From Thermoactinospora rubra (lineage in GTDB: Bacteria > Actinomycetota > Actinomycetes > Streptosporangiales > Streptosporangiaceae), in contig NZ_MSZZ01000025.1 in the NCBI RefSeq assembly GCF_002093975.1, positions 1 to 64,000 of the forward strand: a DNA stretch of 64,000 bases, in the 5' to 3' direction. The position numbers and the translations under genes are program-made. The notes beneath the pieces are model-generated. The model saw only the letters and a program-made list of their open reading frames with translations. It was not told where the DNA came from and did no database searches. Positions 6,875 through 15,704 of this stretch are shown piece after piece; position 1 is the first letter of the stretch, and each line of letters begins with the position of its first letter.

Positions 6875-8650
6875 ATGGCACAGCTGCGCATCGCCCTGGC
6901 ACAGACCAACCCCGTCGTGGGAGACCTGACCGCCAACGCCCACAAGCTGATCGAATGGACCCGCCGCGCCGCCGACCGGGGCGCGCACCTGGCCGTCTTC
7001 ACCGAGATGTTCCTCACCGGCTATCCAGTGGAGGACCTGGTGCTGCGCTCGTCGTTCGTGGAGGCGTCGATCGCCGCGCTGGAGCGGACGGCCGCCAGGC
7101 TGGCCGAGGAGGGCCTGGGCGGGTTGCCCGTGGTCGTCGGCTACGTCGACCGCGCGGGGCTGGAGCCGAGGGTGGGCCAGCCCAAAGGGGCGCCGCTCGA
7201 CGCGGCGGCGGTGCTGTTCGGCGGGAAGGTCGTCGCCCGCACGGCCAAGCACCACCTGCCCAACTACGGCGTCTTCGACGAGTACCGCTACTTCATCCGC
7301 GGCGACCGGCTGCCCATCTTCCGCCTGCACGGCGTGGACGTGGCGCTCGCGGTGTGCGAGGACCTGTGGCAGGACGGCGGGCCGGTCGCCGTGGTCGGCC
7401 AGGCGGGCGCCGGGCTGCTGGTGGTGCCCAACGCCTCGCCGTACGAGAGGAACAAGGACGACGTCCGGCTGGAGCTGTGCGCGCGCCGTGCCCGCGAGGC
7501 CGGCTGCGCCCTCGCCTACGTCAACCAGGTCGGCGGGCAGGACGAGCTGGTCTTCGACGGCGACTCGATCGTCGTGGACGCCTCCGGCGAGCTGGTGGCG
7601 CGGGCCGGGCAGTTCCGCGAGGAGCTGCTGGTGGTCGACCTGGACCTGCCCCGGGGCACCGCGGCGCCGGGAACGGCCGAGCACGACGCGGGCGACGGCT
7701 CGGTCATCACGGTCGAGCGGCTCGTGCTGTCGGAGGACCCGCTGCCGCCCTACGAGCCGGAGCCGCCCGTGATCGCGCCGCGCCTGGACGACGTGGGCGA
7801 GGTCTACGCGGCGCTGGTGCTGGGCGTGCGCGACTACGTGGCCAAGAACGGCTTCCAGTCGGTCATCCTGGGCCTGTCGGGCGGCATCGACTCGGCGCTC
7901 ACCGCCACGATCGCCTCCGACGCGATCGGCCCGTCGCGGGTCAACGTCGTGCTGATGCCCTCGCGCTACTCCTCCGAGCACTCGATCGCCGACGCCGAGG
8001 AGCTGGTGCGCCGCCAGGGCGTCACCTCCCGGATCGTCCCGATCGCCGACATCGTCAACGCCTTCGAGAAGGAGATCGAGCTGTCGGGGCTGGCGGCCGA
8101 GAACCTCCAGGCGCGCGTGCGGGGCATGATCCTCATGGGACTGTCCAACCAGCACGGCCACCTGGTGCTCACCACCGGCAACAAGAGCGAGCTGGCGACC
8201 GGCTACTCCACCCTCTACGGCGACTCGGCGGGCGGCTTCGCGCCGATCAAGGACGTGCCCAAGACGATGGTGTGGGAGCTGGCGCGCTGGCGCAACGCCC
8301 ACTCCTACGACTGGTTCCTGCTGGACGCCGAGCGACCCGTGCCCGAGAACTCCATCACCAAGGAGCCCAGCGCCGAGCTGCGGCCCGACCAGCGCGACAC
8401 CGACTCGCTGCCGCCGTACGAGGTGCTCGACCGGCTGCTGGACGACTACGTCGAAAAGGACATGGGCTCGGCCGAGCTCATCGCCGCCGGGCACGACCCG
8501 GCGCTGGTCGCGCGGGTGATCAGGATGGTGGACCTGGCCGAGTACAAGCGGCGCCAGTACCCGCCGGGGCCGAAGATCACGCCGAAGAACTTCGGCCGCG
8601 ACCGCCGCCTGCCGATCACCAACGGCTGGCGCGAGCAGCCGCCCTCGTGA
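6875..8650 (+). CDS. nadE: glutamine-dependent NAD+ synthetase
   Basis: 591 residues, full length. The N-terminal nitrilase-type glutaminase domain (1-270) has catalytic Glu44, Lys125 and Cys161 (AVCEDLW). The C-terminal ATP-pyrophosphatase synthetase domain has the SGGIDS P-loop at 335-340 and the TTGNKSELATGYSTLYGD stretch. It converts deamido-NAD+ to NAD+ using glutamine, the last step of NAD synthesis, in the cytoplasm. The ATG at 6875 follows TGAGGA. The gene stands alone behind a palindrome. Confidence 0.96.
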   Translation: MAQLRIALAQTNPVVGDLTANAHKLIEWTRRAADRGAHLAVFTEMFLTGYPVEDLVLRSSFVEASIAALERTAARLAEEGLGGLPVVVGYVDRAGLEPRVGQPKGAPLDAAAVLFGGKVVARTAKHHLPNYGVFDEYRYFIRGDRLPIFRLHGVDVALAVCEDLWQDGGPVAVVGQAGAGLLVVPNASPYERNKDDVRLELCARRAREAGCALAYVNQVGGQDELVFDGDSIVVDASGELVARAGQFREELLVVDLDLPRGTAAPGTAEHDAGDGSVITVERLVLSEDPLPPYEPEPPVIAPRLDDVGEVYAALVLGVRDYVAKNGFQSVILGLSGGIDSALTATIASDAIGPSRVNVVLMPSRYSSEHSIADAEELVRRQGVTSRIVPIADIVNAFEKEIELSGLAAENLQARVRGMILMGLSNQHGHLVLTTGNKSELATGYSTLYGDSAGGFAPIKDVPKTMVWELARWRNAHSYDWFLLDAERPVPENSITKEPSAELRPDQRDTDSLPPYEVLDRLLDDYVEKDMGSAELIAAGHDPALVARVIRMVDLAEYKRRQYPPGPKITPKNFGRDRRLPITNGWREQPPS

Positions 8651-8669
8651 CGCCGCTCACGCGGGCCCG

Positions 8670-9881
8670 TCACGCGAGCAGCAGGCTGATGCCGCCGATC
8701 GTGTAGCACAGCATCAGCGCGAACAGCGGCAGCTGCCCCGCCACGGCCCTGGCCGGGGGCAGCAGCCGCACCGACCGGTCGTGCGCCGCCACCACGCCCG
8801 CGACGTGCCCGGCCACGATCGCGGCCACCTGGACCGTGGCGATCACGCCCGGGGACACCGCTTCGGCGTTGACCCGGACCTCCAGGCCCAGGGCGAGGAT
8901 CACCGCCCGCTGCCCCTCGACGGCCAGCAGCGAGAAGTAGTGGGCGACGAGGTAGCCGGCGGCGACGGGCACCAGGGAGTGGGCGAAGCGGGGCCGCAGG
9001 CCGCGCGTGCGGCCGATCAGCCCGGCCAGGGCGAGGCAGGCACTGTAGAGGAGCGCCACCAGGACGATCGCCGCGAGCAGGCCCAGCGTGCCCAAGGCGG
9101 TGCCCGGGCCCGACTGCAGGACCCGGATCCAGGCCGGGACGGTGGACAGCCCGTCGTAGCCCGTGCCGCCGAGCAGCACGCACACCGTGGCCACCAGGCC
9201 GGGCGCGGGCGCGATGGCGTCCAGGCCGTCGAAGGGGTTGCGCAGCACGATCCGGCCGTCCGCGCGCCGCCCGACCGGTGCCAGGTGGCCGATGAGCGTC
9301 GAGTACACCTCGAAGGGGTCGCCGCGCTCCAGCCAGGCGTGGCCGTACCGCAGGACGCCCGCGAGCTGGACCCCGCCGTACAGGACGAGGAAGGCCAGCA
9401 GCGTCGCCGGGGCGGCCGGTTCGGGGGCGACCAGTTCCATCCACGTGAAGGCCAGCAGGCCCGCCGCTGCGGGCCAGTACCCCAGGCGGGGCGGCAGCGG
9501 GGCGCGGGGCCGGTCGGGCAGCAGCCGGAAGGGGTTCAGCAGCCGCCAGACCGGGCCCAGCAGCAGCGAGGCGGGCACGAGGCCGACCCAGAAGAGCACA
9601 TAGATCAGGTACGGCGCGGCGTTGCCCTCCGCCGGTCCGGCCAGGAGCCAGGCGACGGTGTACAGCAGGGCGGCGAGGGTCAGGACGCGCAGGGGCGTGG
9701 CGGGCGGGCGGACCGGCAGGGGGCGGCCTGCCCGGTCGCCGCGGAAGCGCGGATCCGCCCACAGCAGGCCCAGGGCCAGGAAGGAGACCACGAGCGCGGC
9801 GAACGCGCCGGCGTAGGCGTAGAAGAGCGGGATGGGCAGGTCGGAGCGCTCGCCGACGCCGTGGGCGAGGACGCCCGTCAC
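8670..9881 (-). CDS. polytopic membrane protein of the beta-helix/cupredoxin operon
   Basis: 403 residues with about ten hydrophobic segments and conserved-looking loops (NPFRLLPDRP, RNPFDGLDAIAP). No family was recognised. The GTG start at 9881 overlaps the stop of the cupredoxin-like lipoprotein gene by 4 bp, so it is the last gene of a three-gene operon. One late helix carries a His (VAHYFSLLAVEGQRA), but there is no clear transporter signature. The context suggests a membrane partner for an exported copper- or redox-related lipoprotein. Function unknown. Confidence 0.75.
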   Translation of the reverse strand: MTGVLAHGVGERSDLPIPLFYAYAGAFAALVVSFLALGLLWADPRFRGDRAGRPLPVRPPATPLRVLTLAALLYTVAWLLAGPAEGNAAPYLIYVLFWVGLVPASLLLGPVWRLLNPFRLLPDRPRAPLPPRLGYWPAAAGLLAFTWMELVAPEPAAPATLLAFLVLYGGVQLAGVLRYGHAWLERGDPFEVYSTLIGHLAPVGRRADGRIVLRNPFDGLDAIAPAPGLVATVCVLLGGTGYDGLSTVPAWIRVLQSGPGTALGTLGLLAAIVLVALLYSACLALAGLIGRTRGLRPRFAHSLVPVAAGYLVAHYFSLLAVEGQRAVILALGLEVRVNAEAVSPGVIATVQVAAIVAGHVAGVVAAHDRSVRLLPPARAVAGQLPLFALMLCYTIGGISLLLA

Positions 9882-10336
9882 CGCACGGCCACCTGGGTGA
9901 GCACGAGCTTGGCCCGGTGCGTCTCGACGGCGAACACGCCGGTCAGGCCGGCGGTGAAGCGCACGGTCACGGGCTTGCCGGCGGGCAGGCCGGCCTTGAT
10001 GTCGTAGCCGTGGACGTGCAGCTCGTCGGGCGTGTCGCTGGTGACGGTGATGGTCACCGGGCTGCCCTCGGCGACCTCCAGCCAGCCGGGGGGCGGGGAC
10101 ACCCGGCCGCGCGTGATCGTGATCTCGGCGTGCGCCTGGCCGGGCGCGGGCGTCGCGGGGCCGGTGACCACGTCGTGGGCGGTGCCGGGGCGGTGGTGGG
10201 TGGTCGACTGCGGGCCGCAGGCGGCCAGGCACAGGCAGGCGGCGACGCACAGGCAGGCGACCTGGGACAGGCGGGCGGCCAGGCGCAGGCGGACTGCGAG
10301 GCACAGGCGGGCCCCGAGCGTGAGGGTCCTTCTCAC
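9878..10336 (-). CDS. cupredoxin-like lipoprotein
   Basis: 152 residues. A signal peptide ends in a lipobox (CLCLAAC), so the protein should be anchored outside the membrane. The mature part is a small beta-sandwich-like domain (AEITITRGRVSPPPGWLEV..SPVTITVTSDTPDELHVHGYD) resembling EfeO/cupredoxin-like domains, with a HVHGYD turn. The usual Cys copper ligand near the C-terminus is not evident (GVFAVETHRAKLVL has His only), so metal binding is uncertain. The GTG at 10336 overlaps the upstream stop by 4 bp. Confidence 0.75.
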   Translation of the reverse strand: MRRTLTLGARLCLAVRLRLAARLSQVACLCVAACLCLAACGPQSTTHHRPGTAHDVVTGPATPAPGQAHAEITITRGRVSPPPGWLEVAEGSPVTITVTSDTPDELHVHGYDIKAGLPAGKPVTVRFTAGLTGVFAVETHRAKLVLTQVAVR

Positions 10337-12546
10337 GCCAGGACCTTCGGCGCGTGGCGTTCCTCGCCCCGGGTACGGCTGGGCCGCGGGGCCAGGACGA
10401 CGACCGCCCACAGCACCCAGATCCCGGTCAGCAGGCCGCGGATCCAGCCGGGGCTCAGCGGGATCGCGGGGATGAGGTGAACGAGTCGGTCGGCGGCGTC
10501 GGCGAGGCCGAGCAGGCCGATGACGGCGGTGAACCAGCCGAAGACGGGGCGGGCGCGCCTGAGCAGCAGGCCGAGGGCGAGCATCCAGGCGCCCAGGCCG
10601 AGGACCGCGAGCCCGGCGAGGACCGGGGCGTCGGCGACGGCGGCGACGACGTCGAGCGCGAGACCGAGGAGACCGGCGGCGGTGGCGGCCAGGAGGATGA
10701 TGCTGTGGCGCCTGGCGGGCGCCTGGTCGTGGAGACCGGGCGTGGGGTCGCGCACGTCGGACTCGGCGCCGCTTACACCGGGCGCGTCGGGCAGGGTGCC
10801 GCTCACGCCAAGCGTCGCGTTGCGCACGTCGGGCCTGCCGAGCACGTTGGACCTGCTACGTACCTCGGACTTCGTGCGCGCGTTGGACCTGGCGCGCATG
10901 TTGAGCAGGGTGCCGTGCCGGGCTCTGGCGGCGAAGAGGATCGCCAGCAGGCCGAGGACGATCGAGCCGCCCAGCGCCAGCTGGGCCTCCAGCTTGCCCA
11001 GGCCGGAGGCGCCGAACCAGTCGCACCCGGCGGGCAGGCGCGCCTCGGCGGCGCTGAAGTCGGCGCACAGGTACAGCTTGGCGAGCTTCACCGGCTCGGC
11101 CAGCAGGCGGCTGGAGCCGCCCGACAACGCCGGCGCGCGGTCCCCGCACACCGGCAGCACGGCCGGGGTGGAGCGGCCCGTGTCGCCCTGGAAGCAGTTG
11201 CCCGTGCCCTGGCCGTCCCACCAGACGTCCAGGCCGTTGCCTGCGAACCGGTTGCCCTCGTAGCGGTTGTGGTTGGAGGTGTCGGCCTGCTTGGCGAGAT
11301 CGTCCTCGCCGCGGATGACCGCCGGGACGCCGAAGAGCTGGAACGCCGCGCGCCTGTGCCCGGTGACCTCGTTGTTCGCGAAGACGTTGTAGTTGCCGCC
11401 CGCGACCAGGATCCCCGTGCCGGACGGCACGCCGACCTGCGGGCACACCACGCCGCGCTCGTAGCCGCGCTCGGCCGGGGGCTTGCGGCACGTGCCGTCA
11501 CGCAGGTAGCGGTAGTAGTCGGCGTTGTTGTCGTAGATCTTGTTGTTCTCGAAGCGGGCGTGGTTCTGCGGCAGTCCGGGATGGCCGGGCCACAGGCTGT
11601 CCATCGTGGCGCCGACCATGTTGGCGTAGAACTCGTTGTCGTGGACGTACATCGAGTCGCCCGCCGTGCCGGAGTAGCCCAGGGCGTTGTGGTGTGACTT
11701 GCAGCGGCGGATCTCGATGGCGTAGCGGGTGACGTCGTGGCCGCGGCCCTCGTTGATGTTGGAGGCGCTGCCCGGGTAGAGGCCGCCGTCGCCGTTGCCG
11801 TAGGCCTCGCAGTCGGTGTAGAGGCCGTGGTCGCTGGCGAAGGTGAGGAAGCCGTACTCGTCGGTCCAGCGGCCGAGCACCCGGTCGATGACGAAGCCGT
11901 CGGTCTCGAGGATGTAGACGGCGTTGAAGGTCGTCCGTTGCGCCGTGAAGTTCCGGAAATAAATGCCGTCGGCGCGGTCGGCCCGGATGGCGTTGAGCTT
12001 GCGGTACTCCGCGTCGATCACCACGTCCAGCGGATCGGCCCCGGTGCCCTCGATCTGGAGGTCCTTCTTGCCGAGGACGGCGACCAGGTTCTGGTTGTGG
12101 GGGCACTGCTGTTGCTGCTCGTAGGAGAGGATCTGGTAGCCCCAGACCGACCAGCGGGCCGGGAGGGCGGCGCAGGCGCCGGACGGCGCGGCCTGGCTCG
12201 GCTCCTCGCGGTAGAGGCCCGGCAGGATGCCGATCGTCATGCCCGGCCTGTCCACCTTGTCGACGGCTTCCTGGAGGTGGCGGAAACCATCCTGTTGGCA
12301 TTTCTCAAATAATCGGATATTTCGCGTTTTGAGGTCTTCAGGGAAGCCCGCGATGCGCCGCCGGAAGTCGGCCAGATCGCTCTTGCAAACCAGGAGGTCG
12401 GGCTCGGCCGTGCGGTAGGCGGGCACGCTGCCGGTGCCGTCGGGGAGGGTGACCTCGCGCTCCTCGTGCGCGAAGGCGGCGCTCGCGGGGAGCAGGAGTC
12501 CCGCTGTCAGCGCCAGGAGGACCGCGAACCTGCGCGAGGGGGGCAT
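10333..12546 (-). CDS. secreted parallel beta-helix repeat protein with C-terminal membrane region
   Basis: 737 residues. Signal peptide (1-26), then a region that reads like a right-handed parallel beta-helix (roughly 90-470), with repeated short strands and Asn/Gly turns (FENNKIYDNNAD, YNVFANNEVTGHRR, NRYEGNRFAGN). This is the NosD/pectin-lyase fold type. Several Cys may form disulfides outside the cell. A membrane helix lies near 530, then a low-complexity Arg/Ser/Asp linker, then three to four more helices. The substrate is unknown. It is the first gene of an operon and is preceded by a TTCTGCC repeat array. Confidence 0.8.
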   Translation of the reverse strand: MPPSRRFAVLLALTAGLLLPASAAFAHEEREVTLPDGTGSVPAYRTAEPDLLVCKSDLADFRRRIAGFPEDLKTRNIRLFEKCQQDGFRHLQEAVDKVDRPGMTIGILPGLYREEPSQAAPSGACAALPARWSVWGYQILSYEQQQQCPHNQNLVAVLGKKDLQIEGTGADPLDVVIDAEYRKLNAIRADRADGIYFRNFTAQRTTFNAVYILETDGFVIDRVLGRWTDEYGFLTFASDHGLYTDCEAYGNGDGGLYPGSASNINEGRGHDVTRYAIEIRRCKSHHNALGYSGTAGDSMYVHDNEFYANMVGATMDSLWPGHPGLPQNHARFENNKIYDNNADYYRYLRDGTCRKPPAERGYERGVVCPQVGVPSGTGILVAGGNYNVFANNEVTGHRRAAFQLFGVPAVIRGEDDLAKQADTSNHNRYEGNRFAGNGLDVWWDGQGTGNCFQGDTGRSTPAVLPVCGDRAPALSGGSSRLLAEPVKLAKLYLCADFSAAEARLPAGCDWFGASGLGKLEAQLALGGSIVLGLLAILFAARARHGTLLNMRARSNARTKSEVRSRSNVLGRPDVRNATLGVSGTLPDAPGVSGAESDVRDPTPGLHDQAPARRHSIILLAATAAGLLGLALDVVAAVADAPVLAGLAVLGLGAWMLALGLLLRRARPVFGWFTAVIGLLGLADAADRLVHLIPAIPLSPGWIRGLLTGIWVLWAVVVLAPRPSRTRGEERHAPKVLA

Positions 12547-12887
12547 GGCCGCGAGACTAGAACATGGCTCACGTTCTGCCTAGAGAGATGTTCTGCCCAG
12601 GACTGTCTTCTGCCCAGTGATCGTCTTCTGCCGGGAATCGTCTACCATCCGGCGATCGCGTTCTGCCGGGATTGCCTTCGGGCAGACGTTCCGGGCCACC
12701 CGCAAGCCCTTCCTCAGGGAGGCGCTCCACGCATGACCACCCAGGCGCCTGGCCGGGCGCCGTTGCGGCGGCCGGCCCCGCGCGGCCGGTGAGCGTCACC
12801 CTGGAGTGCCGCCGGCCACGGTCGGCGGGTGGGCGCAACCCGGCTCCGCCGTACAGGAAAAACACCCCCACCGGCGGGAGAGAGCGG
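12547..12887. promoter_or_regulatory. intergenic region with TTCTGCC direct-repeat array
   Basis: TTCTGCC occurs at 12574, 12591, 12608, 12626 and 12661, so spacings are 17, 17, 18 and 35 (two periods) bases. Most copies extend to TTCTGCCCAG or TTCTGCCGGG. The array starts 28 bp upstream of the beta-helix gene and is most likely its control region. From 12680 to 12887 only GC-rich sequence and small inverted repeats are seen, with no convincing gene. Confidence 0.6.
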
Positions 12888-13490
12888 CTATCGGGCTGCG
12901 ATGCCCTCCAGGACCATGTCCACGATGCGCTCGGACAGGTCTTCGGCCAGCGGCTCCCCCTGGTGCCACTTGGTGTGCACGATCATCGCGCCCGTCAGCG
13001 TCTGCATCGCCAGCTCGACGTCCAGGTCGGCGCGCAGCTCGCCGTTGGCCTTGCCGCGTTCGAGGACCGCGCGCACGGCGTTCCTGCGCGGTTCGATGGC
13101 GATCTTGCGGAACTTCGCGAACAGCTGCGGATGCCGGTCCGACTCGCTCATCGCGATGTTCATCACGCACCGCCGGCGAACGTGGCCCGCCTCGGTGCGC
13201 ATGACCTCCAGGAGCGTGACGAGGTCGTCGCGCACCGACTCCCCCGCCAGCTCCGGCACCGGGGCCTTGAGCGTCGCCAGCGCGTCGACGACCAGGTCCT
13301 CCTTGTTCGACCAGCGGCGGTAGATCGTCGTCTTGCCGACTCCCGCCCTGGAGGCGATCGCCTCGATCGACAGCTCGGAGACGCCCATGCCCTCGCCCAG
13401 GAGGTCGAGGGTCGCCTCCAGGATGGCCTTCTCGGCCTTCTCACTCCGCGGACGGCCCGCCGGGCGGGCCGTCGTCGTCGACATGCTCAT
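12888..13490 (-). CDS. TetR-family regulator
   Basis: 200 residues. The N-terminal HTH (IEAIASRAGVGKTTIYRRWSNKEDLV, about residues 40-65) is a textbook TetR domain. The C-terminal ligand domain resembles TetR_C_11 proteins. It lies 7 bp downstream of the DHA2 efflux gene on the same strand and so is probably co-transcribed, repressing the pump through the repeated operators upstream of that gene. Confidence 0.92.
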   Translation of the reverse strand: MSMSTTTARPAGRPRSEKAEKAILEATLDLLGEGMGVSELSIEAIASRAGVGKTTIYRRWSNKEDLVVDALATLKAPVPELAGESVRDDLVTLLEVMRTEAGHVRRRCVMNIAMSESDRHPQLFAKFRKIAIEPRRNAVRAVLERGKANGELRADLDVELAMQTLTGAMIVHTKWHQGEPLAEDLSERIVDMVLEGIAAR

Positions 13491-13497
13491 CGCGGCC

Positions 13498-15069
13498 TCA
13501 CACTACAGCCGGTTCCTTGGTCTCGTGCTGCTGCGGTACGGCACGCGCCTTCCCGGGCATCCACCTGGCCACCGCCGCGGCGCCCAGCAGGGTGATGACC
13601 GCGGAGGCCAGGGCGGTGATGTGCATGCCATGGATGAAGGCGTCGAACGCGGGCTTGAGCAGGGCCTGGCCCTGGGCGCCCATCGCCTGCGCCACGCCCA
13701 CGGTGCCCATGATCGACTCGCCGGCCACGTGCTGCAGGTTCTCCGGCAGTCCGGCCAGGGCCGGGGCGACCTCGCCGCGGTAGGACGAGGAGAGCACCGA
13801 GCCGAGGACGGCCACGCCCAGCGCGCCGGCGACCTGCCGGACGGTGTTGCTCATCGCCGAGCCCACGCCCGCCTTCTCCCGGGGCAGCGACTCCATGATC
13901 GCGGTGGTGGCGGGCGGCATGAGGTTGGCCATCGCGGCGCCTTGGACGAAGAAGACGACCTCCATCAGCAGCACGGGCGTGTCGCGGTCGAACAGGGCAT
14001 AGGCGCCCAGCGCCGCCGTCACGATCAGCATGCTCACCGTGGCGGTGGCCTTGGCGCCGAAGCGCTCGTTGACGCGCTGGCTGAGCGGCGCAAAGATCAG
14101 CTGGGCGGCGGCGAACGGGATCATCAGCGCGCCCGCCTCGACCGGGCTGAACCCCTTGACGATCTGGATGTAGAACGTCAGGAAGAACATCCCGCCCATC
14201 ATGGCGAAGAAGACGATGCCGACCAGGCCGATGGCCGTGCTGAAGCGGACGTTGCGGAAGTTCGACACGTCGAAGGCGGGGTGGTCGATGCGCCGCTCCC
14301 ACCAGATGAACGCCGCCAGCACCGCCAGGCCGAACAGCGTCGGCGCGAGCACCTCGACGTCGGCGACCGTGGCCAGCTCACCGCCCCGGATGATGCCGTA
14401 GACCACGGCGACCAGGCCCACGATCGACAGCAGCACGCCGACCGGGTCGAGCCTGGACGGCTTCGGGTCGCGCGACTCCGGCACGACGGCGCCGATGAGG
14501 ACCATGCTCAGCAGCACGATCGGCACGTTGATCAGGAAGACCGAGCCCCACCAGAAGTGCTCGATCAGGAAACCGCCGGTGATCGGGCCGATCGCCACGG
14601 CCAGGCCGACGCCGCCGGCCCACACGCCGATCGCCTTGCCGCGCTCACGGGGCGGGAAGACGTTGGAGATGATCGCCAGCGTGGCCGGCATGATGGCCGC
14701 GCCGCCGATGCCCATCAAAGCCCTGGCCAGGATGAGCTGCATCGGGGTCTGGGCGTAGGCGCTGGCCAGCGAGGCCAGGCCGAACAACACCATGCCGATG
14801 AACAACATCCGCTTGCGGCCGGTCCTGTCGCCGATCACGCCGAACGTGAACAGCAGACCGGCGAACACCAGCGTGTAGGAGTTGATCGCCCACTCCAGCT
14901 CGCTCTGCGTCGCCCCCAGGCCTTGCACGGGGTCGGCGATGGTCTTCATCGCGACGTTCAGGATCGTGTTGTCCAGCACGACGGCCAGGAGGCTGAACAC
15001 CAGCACGCCGAGGATGGCCCATCGGCGTGGGTGTCCCGTGTCCGCTGTCGCTGTGGCTTGTTCCGACAT
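13498..15069 (-). CDS. DHA2 family (EmrB/QacA type) 14-helix efflux transporter
   Basis: 523 residues with 14 predicted helices. DHA2 signatures: [13 protein letters not shown] in helix 1, GDRTGRKR loop, and the motif C-like region [30 protein letters not shown]. It is probably a proton-driven multidrug exporter. The ATG at 15069 is preferred; an ATG at 15081 adds four residues. Upstream is a cluster of CGATACG/CGCAACG repeats, the likely site of the co-transcribed TetR protein. Confidence 0.92.
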   Translation of the reverse strand: MSEQATATADTGHPRRWAILGVLVFSLLAVVLDNTILNVAMKTIADPVQGLGATQSELEWAINSYTLVFAGLLFTFGVIGDRTGRKRMLFIGMVLFGLASLASAYAQTPMQLILARALMGIGGAAIMPATLAIISNVFPPRERGKAIGVWAGGVGLAVAIGPITGGFLIEHFWWGSVFLINVPIVLLSMVLIGAVVPESRDPKPSRLDPVGVLLSIVGLVAVVYGIIRGGELATVADVEVLAPTLFGLAVLAAFIWWERRIDHPAFDVSNFRNVRFSTAIGLVGIVFFAMMGGMFFLTFYIQIVKGFSPVEAGALMIPFAAAQLIFAPLSQRVNERFGAKATATVSMLIVTAALGAYALFDRDTPVLLMEVVFFVQGAAMANLMPPATTAIMESLPREKAGVGSAMSNTVRQVAGALGVAVLGSVLSSSYRGEVAPALAGLPENLQHVAGESIMGTVGVAQAMGAQGQALLKPAFDAFIHGMHITALASAVITLLGAAAVARWMPGKARAVPQQHETKEPAVV

Positions 15070-15083
15070 GTCGGTTCTCATTT

Positions 15084-15161
15084 CGATACGTTCAAGTTTC
15101 GCAACGCCTACGTTTCGCAACGTCACCGTATCGTATGGCATTCCGATACGCAACGGTTGCG
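15084..15161. promoter_or_regulatory. operator cluster upstream of the DHA2-TetR operon
   Basis: Within 80 bp: CGATACG at 15084-15090; GTTTCGCAACG repeated directly at 15096 and 15112; CGTATCG (15127) facing CGATACG (15144); and the palindrome CGCAAC-G-GTTGCG at 15149-15161. The arms are related, so the TetR protein may bind two or more sites cooperatively. Confidence 0.55.
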
Positions 15162-15327
15162 TTTCATAACTTTTCCCACATGCTCCGCGTGCTCCATGTG
15201 CTCGTTGTGCGACCGGGCAGCGCTCGCAGGTGCGTCTGGGCCGCCGCCCGCAACGCACCCGCCGCACACATGCAGGCCCACGGGAGGGGCCGCTGACGGC
15301 GGACAGGCCGCCGTCAGCTCACCGCCG

Positions 15328-15572
15328 CACGCCTGCAGGACCCGAAACGCCGCCCCGCCTCACGCCTGCAGGACCCGAAACGCCGCCCCGCCTCACGCCT
15401 GCAGGACCCGAAACGCCGCCCCGCCTCACGCCTGCAGGACCCGAAACGCCGCCCCGCCTCACGCCTGCGCGATCCGAGGAACCGCCGTAGGCCACGCATG
15501 CCCTGCGACCACCTCGCCGCCGCACACCGACAGCCCTGCCTCACGCTTGCGCAACCCGAGAAGCCGCCGTAG
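15328..15572. repeat. 33-bp minisatellite (VNTR) in intergenic space
   Basis: Four near-perfect 33-bp units start at 15328, 15361, 15394 and 15427 (each begins CACGCCTGCAGGACCCGAAA). They are followed in phase by degraded copies at 15460 and 15493 and an out-of-phase one at 15542. The gap 15082-15704 holds this repeat and the operators. The period is a multiple of three, giving an 11-residue repeat in some frames, but no start with ribosome site or family match was found, so it is treated as non-coding. Confidence 0.9.
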
Positions 15573-15704
15573 ACGACGCGCAGGTTCGACGGCCGCGCGG
15601 GCGGGACCGAGAGGGCCGTGCCGTCCGGCCGCTCCGCGAGTGGCCGGACGCCGTCGGCCTCAGGACGTCGCCTCCCGTCCCGGACGCCCGCGCATCGGCC
15701 CAGC

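Noticed and set aside
8670-10304. 544-codon version of the membrane protein
   Set aside because: The first 141 codons overlap the cupredoxin-like lipoprotein in another frame; the GTG at 9881 with a 4-bp overlap is the better start.
15230-15490. Repeat-peptide gene (11-residue repeat) across the minisatellite
   Set aside because: No ribosome site, no start conserved with the repeat, and Arg/Pro-rich content typical of spurious frames.
15328-15572. Possible CRISPR array
   Set aside because: The 33-bp units are contiguous with no unique spacers, and no cas genes are near; it is a tandem minisatellite.
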